Made by a program: the position numbers and the translations under genes. The notes under the pieces were generated by a model, which was not told the origin of the DNA, searched no databases, and saw only the letters and a list, made by a program, of their open reading frames with translations. 6,339 bases of DNA from Bordetella parapertussis (lineage in GTDB: Bacteria > Pseudomonadota > Gammaproteobacteria > Burkholderiales > SG8-39): NCBI GenBank assembly GCA_945869935.1, contig CAMBSA010000119.1, positions 1-6,339 on the forward strand. Reading direction: 5' to 3'. This document shows, piece by piece, positions 1 through 5,732 of the stretch (position 1 is the first letter of the stretch; every line of letters starts with the position of its first letter).

Positions 1-481
1 CCCAGTCAAGCGAGGGGCGCGTGGTGATGATGACGGTGTCCACCGGCGATGTCGGACGCGGCGCGGGCTTCGGCGACGAGCGCATGTGCACCGTGGCAAG
101 CGCGAGCTTCTCGCGCGCCATCGGTTCGAACTTCCTCGCGGTGTCGACGCGGCCGGCCTCGAGCGAGCGCTGCGTTGCCCGTGCTCCCTTGCTGACGCGC
201 GCGCCGTCGACAGCCACCGAGGCTTCGCCCGGGCCGGCGAGGGTCACTTCGATCGCCTTCGCGAAGTAGGTCAGCACGACCTGCGATCCGGCTTCGAGTT
301 GCAGCCGGTTGTCCGCTTCGATATAGGCGAGCACCGTTGCGGGCCGGGAACGCGAGCCCTCGACAAGGGTCACCTTGCCTTTGATGTCGGTGATCATCGC
401 GATGGGTGCCGCGGCGACGATCGGGGCGAGCAGGCATGCGGTGAGCAGTAGTGCGGCGGAAAACATTGCTGACAATTTCAT
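1..481 (-). CDS. Exported beta-rich protein, possibly FecR-like, N-terminal part (3' end outside window)
   Basis: ATG 481-479 opens a frame of 160 codons that reaches the window edge without a stop. The N-terminus MKLSAMFSAALLLTACLLAPIVAAAP is an export signal. It can be read as a type I signal cleaved near AAA (residues 23-25) or as a lipoprotein signal with lipobox LTAC (Cys16). The hydrophobic residues after Cys16 favour the first reading. Next comes a beta-strand-rich stretch, ITDIKGKVTLVEG, then ATVLAYIEADNRLQLEAGSQVVLTYF, then VTLAGPGEASVAVDG. This resembles FecR-type periplasmic domains, where short strands alternate with a glycine-rich turn. A basic and proline-rich segment follows (SSPKPAPRPTSP). 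Genes for FecR-like proteins are often placed beside CHASE2 cyclases, which fits the 10-nt spacing here. The family call is tentative; export and coding status are well supported by the ribosome binding site and codon use. Confidence 0.68.
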   Translation of the reverse strand, partial: MKLSAMFSAALLLTACLLAPIVAAAPIAMITDIKGKVTLVEGSRSRPATVLAYIEADNRLQLEAGSQVVLTYFAKAIEVTLAGPGEASVAVDGARVSKGARATQRSLEAGRVDTARKFEPMAREKLALATVHMRSSPKPAPRPTSPVDTVIITTRPSLDW

Positions 482-488
482 GATTCGC

Positions 489-493
489 ACCTC
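489..493 (-). promoter_or_regulatory. Ribosome binding site for the terminal exported-protein gene
   Basis: GAGGT on the minus strand lies 7 nt before ATG 481-479 and overlaps the cyclase TGA stop (494-492). It supports the start and suggests coupling to translation of the cyclase 3' end, which the upstream TAA would impair. Confidence 0.65.
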
Positions 494-890
494 AGGCGGT
501 TTTCGGGGTGAGCGTTACGTCGGCAAGCAGCGGCGGCTGCCAGCCATAGAGATGTATCGATGTATGGCCGCGCACCGGGCGCTCGCCAAGATCGGCAAGA
601 CCTCCCGAGCGTCCGACCGAATCCGCGACGGGTGCGGAGCAGACAACGGGGAAGCCGACTTCACGGGTGATGCCTTCAAGGCGCGAGGCGAGGTTCACCA
701 CGTCGCCGATCGCGGTGTACTCCTGATGCAGTGCACCGCCCACATGGCCCAGCACCACTTCGCCGGCGTGCAGTCCGATGCCGATCTGCAACGGCTCCTG
801 GCCGCTGTCCACGAGGCGGCGGTTCAGCGACTGCAGGTTGACCAGCATGTCCTGCGCCGCTTCGAGCGCACTTTTCGAGGCATTGGGGAG
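492..890 (-). pseudogene. Severed C-terminal half of the class III adenylate cyclase domain
   Basis: Codons 466-597 of the cyclase gene follow the TAA at 893-891 with no frame change and end at TGA 494-492. The text resumes at once with LPNASKSALEAAQDML and keeps all late cyclase motifs: IGIGLHAGEVVLGHVG, then EYTAIGDVVNLASRLEG. These include Thr524 (the adenine-selecting position, Thr in many bacterial adenylate cyclases), Asn531 and Arg535 (transition-state residues). Numbering counts the stop as codon 465. No further stop or frameshift is present, so the loss is either very recent or only apparent. An internal ATG at 848-846 could start a 118-residue fragment, but its AGGA lies only one base upstream, so independent translation is doubtful. 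A base error at 891-893 would make this simply the end of an intact 597-residue gene. Confidence 0.85.
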
Positions 891-2285
891 TTACTGCGGC
901 GCGCCGAAAAACGCGAGCAGCCCGTCGCCGATGAACTTGTTGGTGGTCCCGCCGTGCTTGTAGATCGCCGTAGTCACCGCTTCGAAGTAGTCGTTCAGCA
1001 GGGCGATGACCTTCTCCGGGGCAAGCTTCTCGGCGCGGGTGGTGAATCCGCGGATGTCGCAGAACATGACGCACACATGGCGGCGCGTGCCGGCGATTCC
1101 CGGCTGGATGCGTCCTGCAAGGATTTCCTTGAGTATCTGCGGGCTGACGTAGCTGGAGAAGGCGCCTGAGAGAAAGCGCCGTTCGCGCACGCGCTCCCAG
1201 GCGTCGAACGCGGCGCGCGCGGCGAACGCGAGGATGGCGAGCACGGCAAGCGTGGCTCCTTCCACGCGCATGCCCTTCCAGAGCATGAGCACCGAGCCGG
1301 CAATGGCACATGTGATCGCAATCGCAAGCAGCACGATCTTGAACGGCCGTGTACGGAGCAGAAAGAAGCCGAGCGCAACAAGGCAGAGCAGGTAGTGCAC
1401 CGGCGCCGGCATCGGCTGCACCAGCCCGTGGTGGAGCATCGAGCGGACGGCCTGAACATGGATCAGCGCGCCCGGTACGCGGGTGGTGTCGGGTTCGAAC
1501 GCCGCCAGCGGCACCGGGAGCGAATGCCGGTCGGTGAAGGGAAGCACCACGCCAAGCAGGACCGGCTTGCCACGGAAGGTCTCGCTGAGCCGTGCATCGT
1601 CGCCGTGTTCCATCCAGTCGAGCACTTCGTGAAAGGGGATGTAGCGCACCGGATCGCCGATGGCGTAGTCGATCCAGCCCGACCATGGCTGATCGAAGCC
1701 GAGGTGTTTTGCCATCCGTCCGGCGAGCGTGACATCCCCCTCGCGTCCGCCGCAGTCCTGCTCATCGAATCGACGCACCACCTGGTCGGGGTCGAGGCAC
1801 ACCGCCACCGAGCCGAGGCCTTCCTTGCCGACGATCGAAAGGTAAGGTGGAAACAGCAGGCGCAGGTTGCCGTTCTCGTCGAGCGACTGCGCGAGCACGA
1901 TCGGCACCGCGCCACGCATCGCGAGCAGTCCTTCGGCGAGCGGCTGGTCGTAGCGCGGCAGGAGGAAGTCGTACGATCGGTCGGGCAGCACGATGTCCAG
2001 GCCGAGCACCGAAGGCTTCGCCAGCGCCATGCCCTTGAAGAACCGGCCGAGATGCGGGTGCCATAGCGCCAGCGGTTCGCGCAGTTTCTGGAAGGTCTGC
2101 TCGTCGATGCCCACCAGCACGACGTCCTTTTCCACCGGCTGGGCACGATGCTCGCGCAGCCAGCGAAAGCCCGCGTCACCGAGCAGTCGATCGAGTGGCG
2201 CGAACGACTGTGACCCTGCGAGCGCCAGCCCCGCGGCGAGAACTGCCGCGAATGTTATGGCATGACGCAGCCGCTGATCGCGCAT
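891..2285 (-). CDS. CHASE2-transmembrane adenylate cyclase, truncated by an in-frame TAA
   Basis: The translated product would have 464 residues. It has an N-terminal membrane segment (about 8-24), then a periplasmic CHASE2 sensor domain (about 35-290, with the typical DVVLVGIDEQTF and ALAKPSVLGLDIVLPDRSYD blocks). Three hydrophobic segments follow (about 298-310, 317-336 and 344-360), then a linker (SSYVSPQILKEIL) and the first half of a class III cyclase domain. Both metal-binding aspartates are present: Asp410 in MFCDIRGFT and Asp454 in KFIGDGLLAFFG. Lys450 suits adenine recognition. The frame stops at TAA 893-891 after GAPQ, and the remaining cyclase sequence continues in the same frame. 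As truncated, the protein lacks the transition-state Asn/Arg and should be inactive as a cyclase, although the sensor could still fold. The start ATG 2285-2283 has no Shine-Dalgarno sequence and lies 6 nt after the upstream stop, so initiation probably relies on translational coupling. Confidence 0.88.
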   Translation of the reverse strand: MRDQRLRHAITFAAVLAAGLALAGSQSFAPLDRLLGDAGFRWLREHRAQPVEKDVVLVGIDEQTFQKLREPLALWHPHLGRFFKGMALAKPSVLGLDIVLPDRSYDFLLPRYDQPLAEGLLAMRGAVPIVLAQSLDENGNLRLLFPPYLSIVGKEGLGSVAVCLDPDQVVRRFDEQDCGGREGDVTLAGRMAKHLGFDQPWSGWIDYAIGDPVRYIPFHEVLDWMEHGDDARLSETFRGKPVLLGVVLPFTDRHSLPVPLAAFEPDTTRVPGALIHVQAVRSMLHHGLVQPMPAPVHYLLCLVALGFFLLRTRPFKIVLLAIAITCAIAGSVLMLWKGMRVEGATLAVLAILAFAARAAFDAWERVRERRFLSGAFSSYVSPQILKEILAGRIQPGIAGTRRHVCVMFCDIRGFTTRAEKLAPEKVIALLNDYFEAVTTAIYKHGGTTNKFIGDGLLAFFGAPQ

Positions 2286-2291
2286 GGAGGC

Positions 2292-3161
2292 TTAGTTGGA
2301 GTGCTGCAGGTCGATCGCCTGCGAGATGTGCGGGAACGTGGAGGGCGTAACTTCCTGAACGAAATTGGATCCGTATTTCTGGTCCTGGCGGAACACCTTG
2401 TTGGTCGATGCCGCGGGGCCGATCGCGCGCGGGTCGGCGAGGTTCACCACCAGTTGTTCGCGGCCGGTGGCGCGGGCGAATTCGAAGTACTGGTCTTCGC
2501 CCAGTGGAATCACCGTCTCCTTGCCGGGTTCAAGGCTCACCACCTGGTCGGCGCCGGCCGGATAGATCTGGCGCCGCTCGCCGTTCGGGTTGATGTTCTC
2601 GATGGTCAGTTCTCCGCCGAAGGTCGAGACGATGCGCAGCTTGAAGCGCTCGCCGGTCTTGAAGCCTTCGCTTACCGGTCGGACCGAGTAGGTCTTGTCG
2701 GGATTCGCCAGCATGAGGGCGACGTGCGCACCCTGAAAGTTCTCCTTGCCGCCGGCAACCGAGATCGGTGTTTCCGGCGAGCCGACGATGACGTCTGCGC
2801 CGCGAGCGGCGATCGCCCCGCTTGATCGCGGCACAAGCCGCGCCCCCGAGTTGCCGATCAGGTTGGAGACGATGCCCTGGGTAAGAATGCCGGGGTTTGA
2901 GACCAGACCGCCGGTCAGCTTGCTCGTCAGGTAGCTTGCGAAAATGTCCCACACCGCTGAGCTCAGGCGCGAGATCGCGTAATTGATCAGAATGCCCCAG
3001 ATGAAGCGCGGCTGAACGTCGCTGCCCTGTGCGCCGCTCTGCGCCCCATCCTGCGCTGCCGGCGGTGGCGGCGCAGCGGGGGCGGGCTGTTGCGCCCAGC
3101 CGGCCGAGGCCGCGAGGAGCGCTACAGCGGTGAGAGCGGCGGTCAGTTTTTTGATTTTCAT
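2292..3161 (-). CDS. Exported protein with DUF4384-like beta domain
   Basis: The protein has 289 residues. A Sec signal peptide (MKIKK, a hydrophobic core, probable cleavage after GWA at residue 23) is followed by a low-complexity Gln/Ala/Pro linker (24-47). A hydrophobic or amphipathic helical segment follows at about 52-104 (FIWGILINYAISRLSSAVW onward), which could contact a membrane or partner. Residues 160-246 resemble a DUF4384 fold: GFKTGERFKLRIVS, then GELTIENINPNGERRQIYP, then KETVIPLG, then REQLVVNLADPRAI. This order parallels the domain in the first gene of the window. The gene follows the TPR lipoprotein after 51 nt. Its TAA stop lies 6 nt before the CHASE2 cyclase start and in the same reading frame. 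Secretion is well supported. The DUF4384 relation is by motif order only, and the function is not known. Confidence 0.75.
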   Translation of the reverse strand: MKIKKLTAALTAVALLAASAGWAQQPAPAAPPPPAAQDGAQSGAQGSDVQPRFIWGILINYAISRLSSAVWDIFASYLTSKLTGGLVSNPGILTQGIVSNLIGNSGARLVPRSSGAIAARGADVIVGSPETPISVAGGKENFQGAHVALMLANPDKTYSVRPVSEGFKTGERFKLRIVSTFGGELTIENINPNGERRQIYPAGADQVVSLEPGKETVIPLGEDQYFEFARATGREQLVVNLADPRAIGPAASTNKVFRQDQKYGSNFVQEVTPSTFPHISQAIDLQHSN

Positions 3162-3166
3162 GGTGT

Positions 3167-3172
3167 CTCCCC
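3167..3172 (-). promoter_or_regulatory. Ribosome binding site for the exported DUF4384-like gene
   Basis: GGGGAG on the minus strand lies 5 nt before ATG 3161-3159 and fixes that start. It also falls inside a possible seven-codon leader ORF (3181-3158). Confidence 0.65.
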
Positions 3173-3212
3173 GTGGTGCATGGTGTGGGCCTCGTCGCTT
3201 TTTTGCAGTCGA

Positions 3213-4112
3213 TCAGGGCGCATCGAGAAGGGCTTGGGCTTCGCGAGCGCCGGATACGTCGCCAGCCGCGTTCGATACATCGAGCGCCCGGCGGATAAGG
3301 CTGCGAGTACCATCCCTGTCGCCGTCTAGCTTGTGTACATCCGCGAGCAGAAGAAGATCGCGACGGATGCGATCCGCACGGCCGAGCGCCTGATCGAGCG
3401 CCAGTGCCTCGGCGAGCGCCTGGCGCGCGAGCCGAGTGTCGCGAAGCCCGATCGCGGCCTCCCCGAGTATCCGGTTCGCGTTGGCACGTTCGATGCGCGG
3501 GTCGTCCGCGGTTCCCTGGGCCGCACTGCCCGAGGCATCCAGCGCACGCCGCGCAAACAGGATCGCGTTCGCGTGATCGCCCGCCGCGAGCGACGCGCGC
3601 GCGCGAAGGTTCGCGATTGCGGCTCGCGCAGGGCATGCTGCAGGCACGCAGAGTTCTTCGGCGCGTCGTGACCAGTCGGCGGCGAGTGCATTGTCGCCCG
3701 CGTCGAACCCGATCAGCGCGCGGCGTGCCGCGGCTTCGGCCTTGCGCGCGGCGGGCAGCGCAAGCGGCGCGCTGGCGAGCACCGAATCGAGATGGGCTTG
3801 CGCCGCGGGCAGATTGCCCGCCGCCTGTTCCACCCGGGCGAGTCCGAGCAGGTTGACCGCGATGCCGTCGGTGTTCTCCACCGATCGGTCCACTCGCAGG
3901 GCGGATTCGTACAGGGTCCGCGCGGCATCGATGCGTCCGGCGCGCAGGGCGCGTGCGGCGCGCTGGTTGTAGTTCACCGCCTCGCGGACGGCGGCGCTCG
4001 GTTCGGGCGGTGCCGTGCCGCAGGCCGACAGCGACGCAATCAAGGCCGCAACCAGCGCCGCAACACCGGCAAACGGGAGTCGCCCGCTATTTCGCGGGTG
4101 TTGCGGATTCAT
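3213..4112 (-). CDS. TPR-like helical-repeat lipoprotein
   Basis: The protein has 299 residues from ATG 4112-4110. An upstream in-frame TTG (4139-4137) would add nine residues but has no ribosome binding site. The N-terminus is a lipoprotein signal: Arg7 and Arg11, then a hydrophobic stretch (residues 12-28) and the lipobox LSAC with Cys31 as the predicted lipidated residue. The rest is Ala/Leu/Arg-rich helix pairs of TPR type, for example around residues 46-72 (NYNQRAARALRAGRIDAARTLYESAL), 84-112, 171-193, 213-240 and 254-282. Two further cysteines (155 and 160, ELCVPAAC) could form a disulfide. TPR lipoproteins usually act as periplasmic scaffolds. The 26-nt overlap with the MCE gene suggests coupled expression. 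This is not the PqiC/ABC-auxiliary lipoprotein often found beside MCE genes. No enzymatic motif was seen and its partner is unknown. Confidence 0.8.
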   Translation of the reverse strand: MNPQHPRNSGRLPFAGVAALVAALIASLSACGTAPPEPSAAVREAVNYNQRAARALRAGRIDAARTLYESALRVDRSVENTDGIAVNLLGLARVEQAAGNLPAAQAHLDSVLASAPLALPAARKAEAAARRALIGFDAGDNALAADWSRRAEELCVPAACPARAAIANLRARASLAAGDHANAILFARRALDASGSAAQGTADDPRIERANANRILGEAAIGLRDTRLARQALAEALALDQALGRADRIRRDLLLLADVHKLDGDRDGTRSLIRRALDVSNAAGDVSGAREAQALLDAP

Positions 4113-5082
4113 GGCTGTCCAGTGCCGGGGCGGATTCAACCGGTTGCGGAAGGATGTTGCGGATCGGCCAGGCGCGCTTTGCGCCGTCCACTATTTCACG
4201 CGTGTCCTCCACCATCGCGCGGCCTTCCCTGATTGCATCGGGAAGCTGCTCGCCGAGCGCGCCGGCGATGCGTCGCGCATCCGTCGTGACGGATTCGACG
4301 TTCTTCAGGCTCTTGTCGAGCTTCTCCACGATCCTGGGCAACTCGCGATCGACGGTGGCGAGGGTGTTGCCGAGCGTGTCGATCGCGCGGCCGGTCTTGT
4401 CGAGCGTGCCGCGGGTGCCATCGAGCACTTGTTCCACCTTGCCGGAGATCGAATCGACGCGCTCGGTGGTGCCGCGTGCGAGTCGCTCGAGATCGCCGCG
4501 CATCGAGGCGATCATCGCGGTGGTGTCGCGGATGTTGCGTAACGTCTGGCGCAGATCGCCCTCGGGATCGTTGACCGAGGAGGTGAACTTGCGCACTTCC
4601 TCGAGGATCGGATTGATCCTGCCGGTGAGTTCCTCGGCGATGGCGACGAAATCGCGGTCACGGTCGAAGGAGAGCACCGCGTTGGATGCCACCGGCCGGG
4701 CGTTCCTGGAGCCCGGCACGATCTCGATGAATCCGGCGCCGATCAGGCTTTCCTTGGCAAGCCGTGCCTGGGAATCCTGCGGGATATGACGCAGATAATC
4801 GCTCTGCAGTTGCAACTGAATCTTGACCCGGGTATCGGGTTCGAGAGAAAGGTCTTCCACCGTGCCGATCTTGAAGCCGGAGAGTTGCACCGCCATGCCC
4901 TTCGAAATCCCGAGGGCGCTGTTCGCGAATACGTAGATTCGCGATGTCTGGGTGAAGTATCCCTGTCGTACCAGTGCGGCCGCCACCATGGCGACCACCA
5001 GCACCGCTGCAAGCCCCAGGAACAGGATTGCCTTGCGTTCCAGGCCGGAGAAGCGCGGATCGGAGTCGGTGAATATCGTCAT
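4087..5082 (-). CDS. MCE family (MlaD-like) inner-membrane substrate-binding protein
   Basis: The protein has 331 residues. A short cytoplasmic N-terminus is followed by one membrane anchor (about residues 17-37, AILFLGLAAVLVVAMVAAAL). The MCE domain covers about 47-124, with the family pattern of GISKGMAVQLSGFKIGTVEDL, an IPxDS stretch (100-104) and a closing ESLIGAGFIEIVPG (111-124). Residues 145-305 are a long predicted helical, coiled-coil-like region with regular Leu/Ile/Val spacing, and the C-terminus is Pro/Ala-rich. MCE proteins form periplasmic hexamers that carry lipids between the membranes, with an MlaE-type permease and MlaF-type ATPase. Here the ATPase-like partner lies directly upstream but is degenerate, and no permease is present in the window. 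The long helical tail exceeds that of E. coli MlaD (about 183 residues) and could form an extended tunnel. The 3' end overlaps the next gene by 26 nt. The family call is firm; the cargo is unknown. Confidence 0.92.
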   Translation of the reverse strand: MTIFTDSDPRFSGLERKAILFLGLAAVLVVAMVAAALVRQGYFTQTSRIYVFANSALGISKGMAVQLSGFKIGTVEDLSLEPDTRVKIQLQLQSDYLRHIPQDSQARLAKESLIGAGFIEIVPGSRNARPVASNAVLSFDRDRDFVAIAEELTGRINPILEEVRKFTSSVNDPEGDLRQTLRNIRDTTAMIASMRGDLERLARGTTERVDSISGKVEQVLDGTRGTLDKTGRAIDTLGNTLATVDRELPRIVEKLDKSLKNVESVTTDARRIAGALGEQLPDAIREGRAMVEDTREIVDGAKRAWPIRNILPQPVESAPALDSHESATPAK

Positions 5083-5086
5083 GCTG

Positions 5087-5092
5087 CCCCTC
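5087..5092 (-). promoter_or_regulatory. Ribosome binding site for the MCE gene, overlapping the upstream stop codon
   Basis: On the minus strand GAGGGG lies 4 nt before ATG 5082-5080. Its first two bases are the last two of the TGA stop (5093-5091) of the ATPase-like gene. This supports the chosen MCE start and suggests translational coupling of the two genes. Confidence 0.65.
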
Positions 5093-5681
5093 AGACCTTG
5101 ATCCAGTCGGCGGAGTCGGCTTGCTCCGGCTCGATATGCACCACCGTGCGGAACGGAAACCGTCGCAGATAGATCGCGCCGAGGACGAGTGCGCGTGCCG
5201 CCTCGCTGCGGGCGAGCCCGTCGGCAACCGAGTCGAGCACCAGCACCTCCGGTTCCGCGAGCATGGCGCGGACAAAGGCGGCGAGGCGACGCTCGAGCGC
5301 GCCGAGCTGGTCGGGCAGCCGAGCAGCGAGGTCACGAACCTGCTCCGGGGAATAGCCGAGTTCCGCAAACAAGCCTTCGGCGCGTGATTCGAGTTCGTGC
5401 GTGGGAACGGCGCCGCGATAGGCGAGCGGCAGAACGATGTTCTCCCACACCTTGAGGTTGGCGATCAGCCGTCCCGACGCGGGAACAAGCGCGGCGATTC
5501 CGCAGGCCTCGAGTTGACTCACGATCGCCTGTCTCTGTGCCGGGTCCGGCACGACAAGCCGGTAAGTCCTGCCCCGGTCGAGTGTGATTTCCAGCCGTTG
5601 TCTGCCGGCGCTATCCTGCGGTCGCCGCGGGAGCGCGATGGTGAGGCTGGTCGAGTGCATCCGGTCTTCTGCAGTGTGCAT
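5091..5681 (-). CDS. Degenerate Mla-type ABC ATPase-like protein (probable pseudo-ATPase)
   Basis: The 196-residue protein keeps the layout of an MlaF-like ABC ATPase, which usually has about 250-270 residues. Residues 76-90 (LKVWENIVLPLAYRG) match the segment after the Q-loop (xNVxENVAxPLR), and 122-150 (LPDQLG to VLVLD) match the signature-to-Walker B block. The catalytic motifs are gone. Where Walker A should be, around residues 42-52, there is VVPDPAQRQAIV with no GxxGxGK[ST]. The Q-loop glutamine position reads Ala68. LSGGQ has become LGALE (126-130). The glutamate after Walker B Asp150 is Ser151. It is therefore unlikely to hydrolyse ATP, though a structural role with the downstream MCE protein is possible. 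The start is uncertain: ATG 5681-5679 has no Shine-Dalgarno sequence, while ATG 5660-5658 has a weak AGAAG upstream. Its stop lies 8 nt before the MCE start, so the two are probably co-translated. Confidence 0.7.
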   Translation of the reverse strand: MHTAEDRMHSTSLTIALPRRPQDSAGRQRLEITLDRGRTYRLVVPDPAQRQAIVSQLEACGIAALVPASGRLIANLKVWENIVLPLAYRGAVPTHELESRAEGLFAELGYSPEQVRDLAARLPDQLGALERRLAAFVRAMLAEPEVLVLDSVADGLARSEAARALVLGAIYLRRFPFRTVVHIEPEQADSADWIKV

Positions 5682-5701
5682 TTGAACGCGACCGCGACGA
5701 T

Positions 5702-5713
5702 CGATCCGGATCG
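5702..5713. repeat. 12-bp perfect palindrome in intergenic gap
   Basis: The sequence CGATCCGGATCG is its own reverse complement. It lies in the 51-nt gap between the DUF4384-like gene and the ATPase-like gene. It could be an operator half-site pair or a small hairpin, but one GC-rich palindrome of this length can arise by chance. No convincing -35/-10 pair was seen beside it, so no promoter is called. Confidence 0.3.
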
Positions 5714-5732
5714 GGCTACGGTAGCGTGTGGC

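Noticed and set aside
6..437. Minus-strand 143-codon frame, very Arg-rich
   Set aside because: It overlaps the better frame starting at 481, which has a ribosome binding site, a signal peptide and normal composition; the Arg-rich frame is its shifted shadow.
846..893. Frameshift between the two cyclase halves
   Set aside because: Codon counting shows both halves are in the same frame; the interruption is a nonsense codon and not an insertion or deletion.
375..1169. Long plus-strand open frame of 264 codons opposite the cyclase
   Set aside because: It is antisense to a clearly conserved CHASE2/cyclase gene, has an Arg/His/Ala-biased composition with no domain, and is explained by the GC-rich third positions of the real gene.
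1395..2066. Plus-strand open frame of 223 codons opposite the CHASE2 domain
   Set aside because: Composition is rich in His/Arg/Val as expected of an antisense frame, and the opposite strand holds an unambiguous domain.
3182..3212. Rho-independent terminator between the TPR lipoprotein and the exported protein (A-rich run on the minus strand)
   Set aside because: The run is A-rich, not T-rich, in the direction of transcription, and no stable GC stem precedes it.
3953..4789. Plus-strand open frame of 278 codons opposite the MCE gene
   Set aside because: It is a Ser/Arg-rich shadow of the MCE coding sequence without a recognisable motif or ribosome binding site support.
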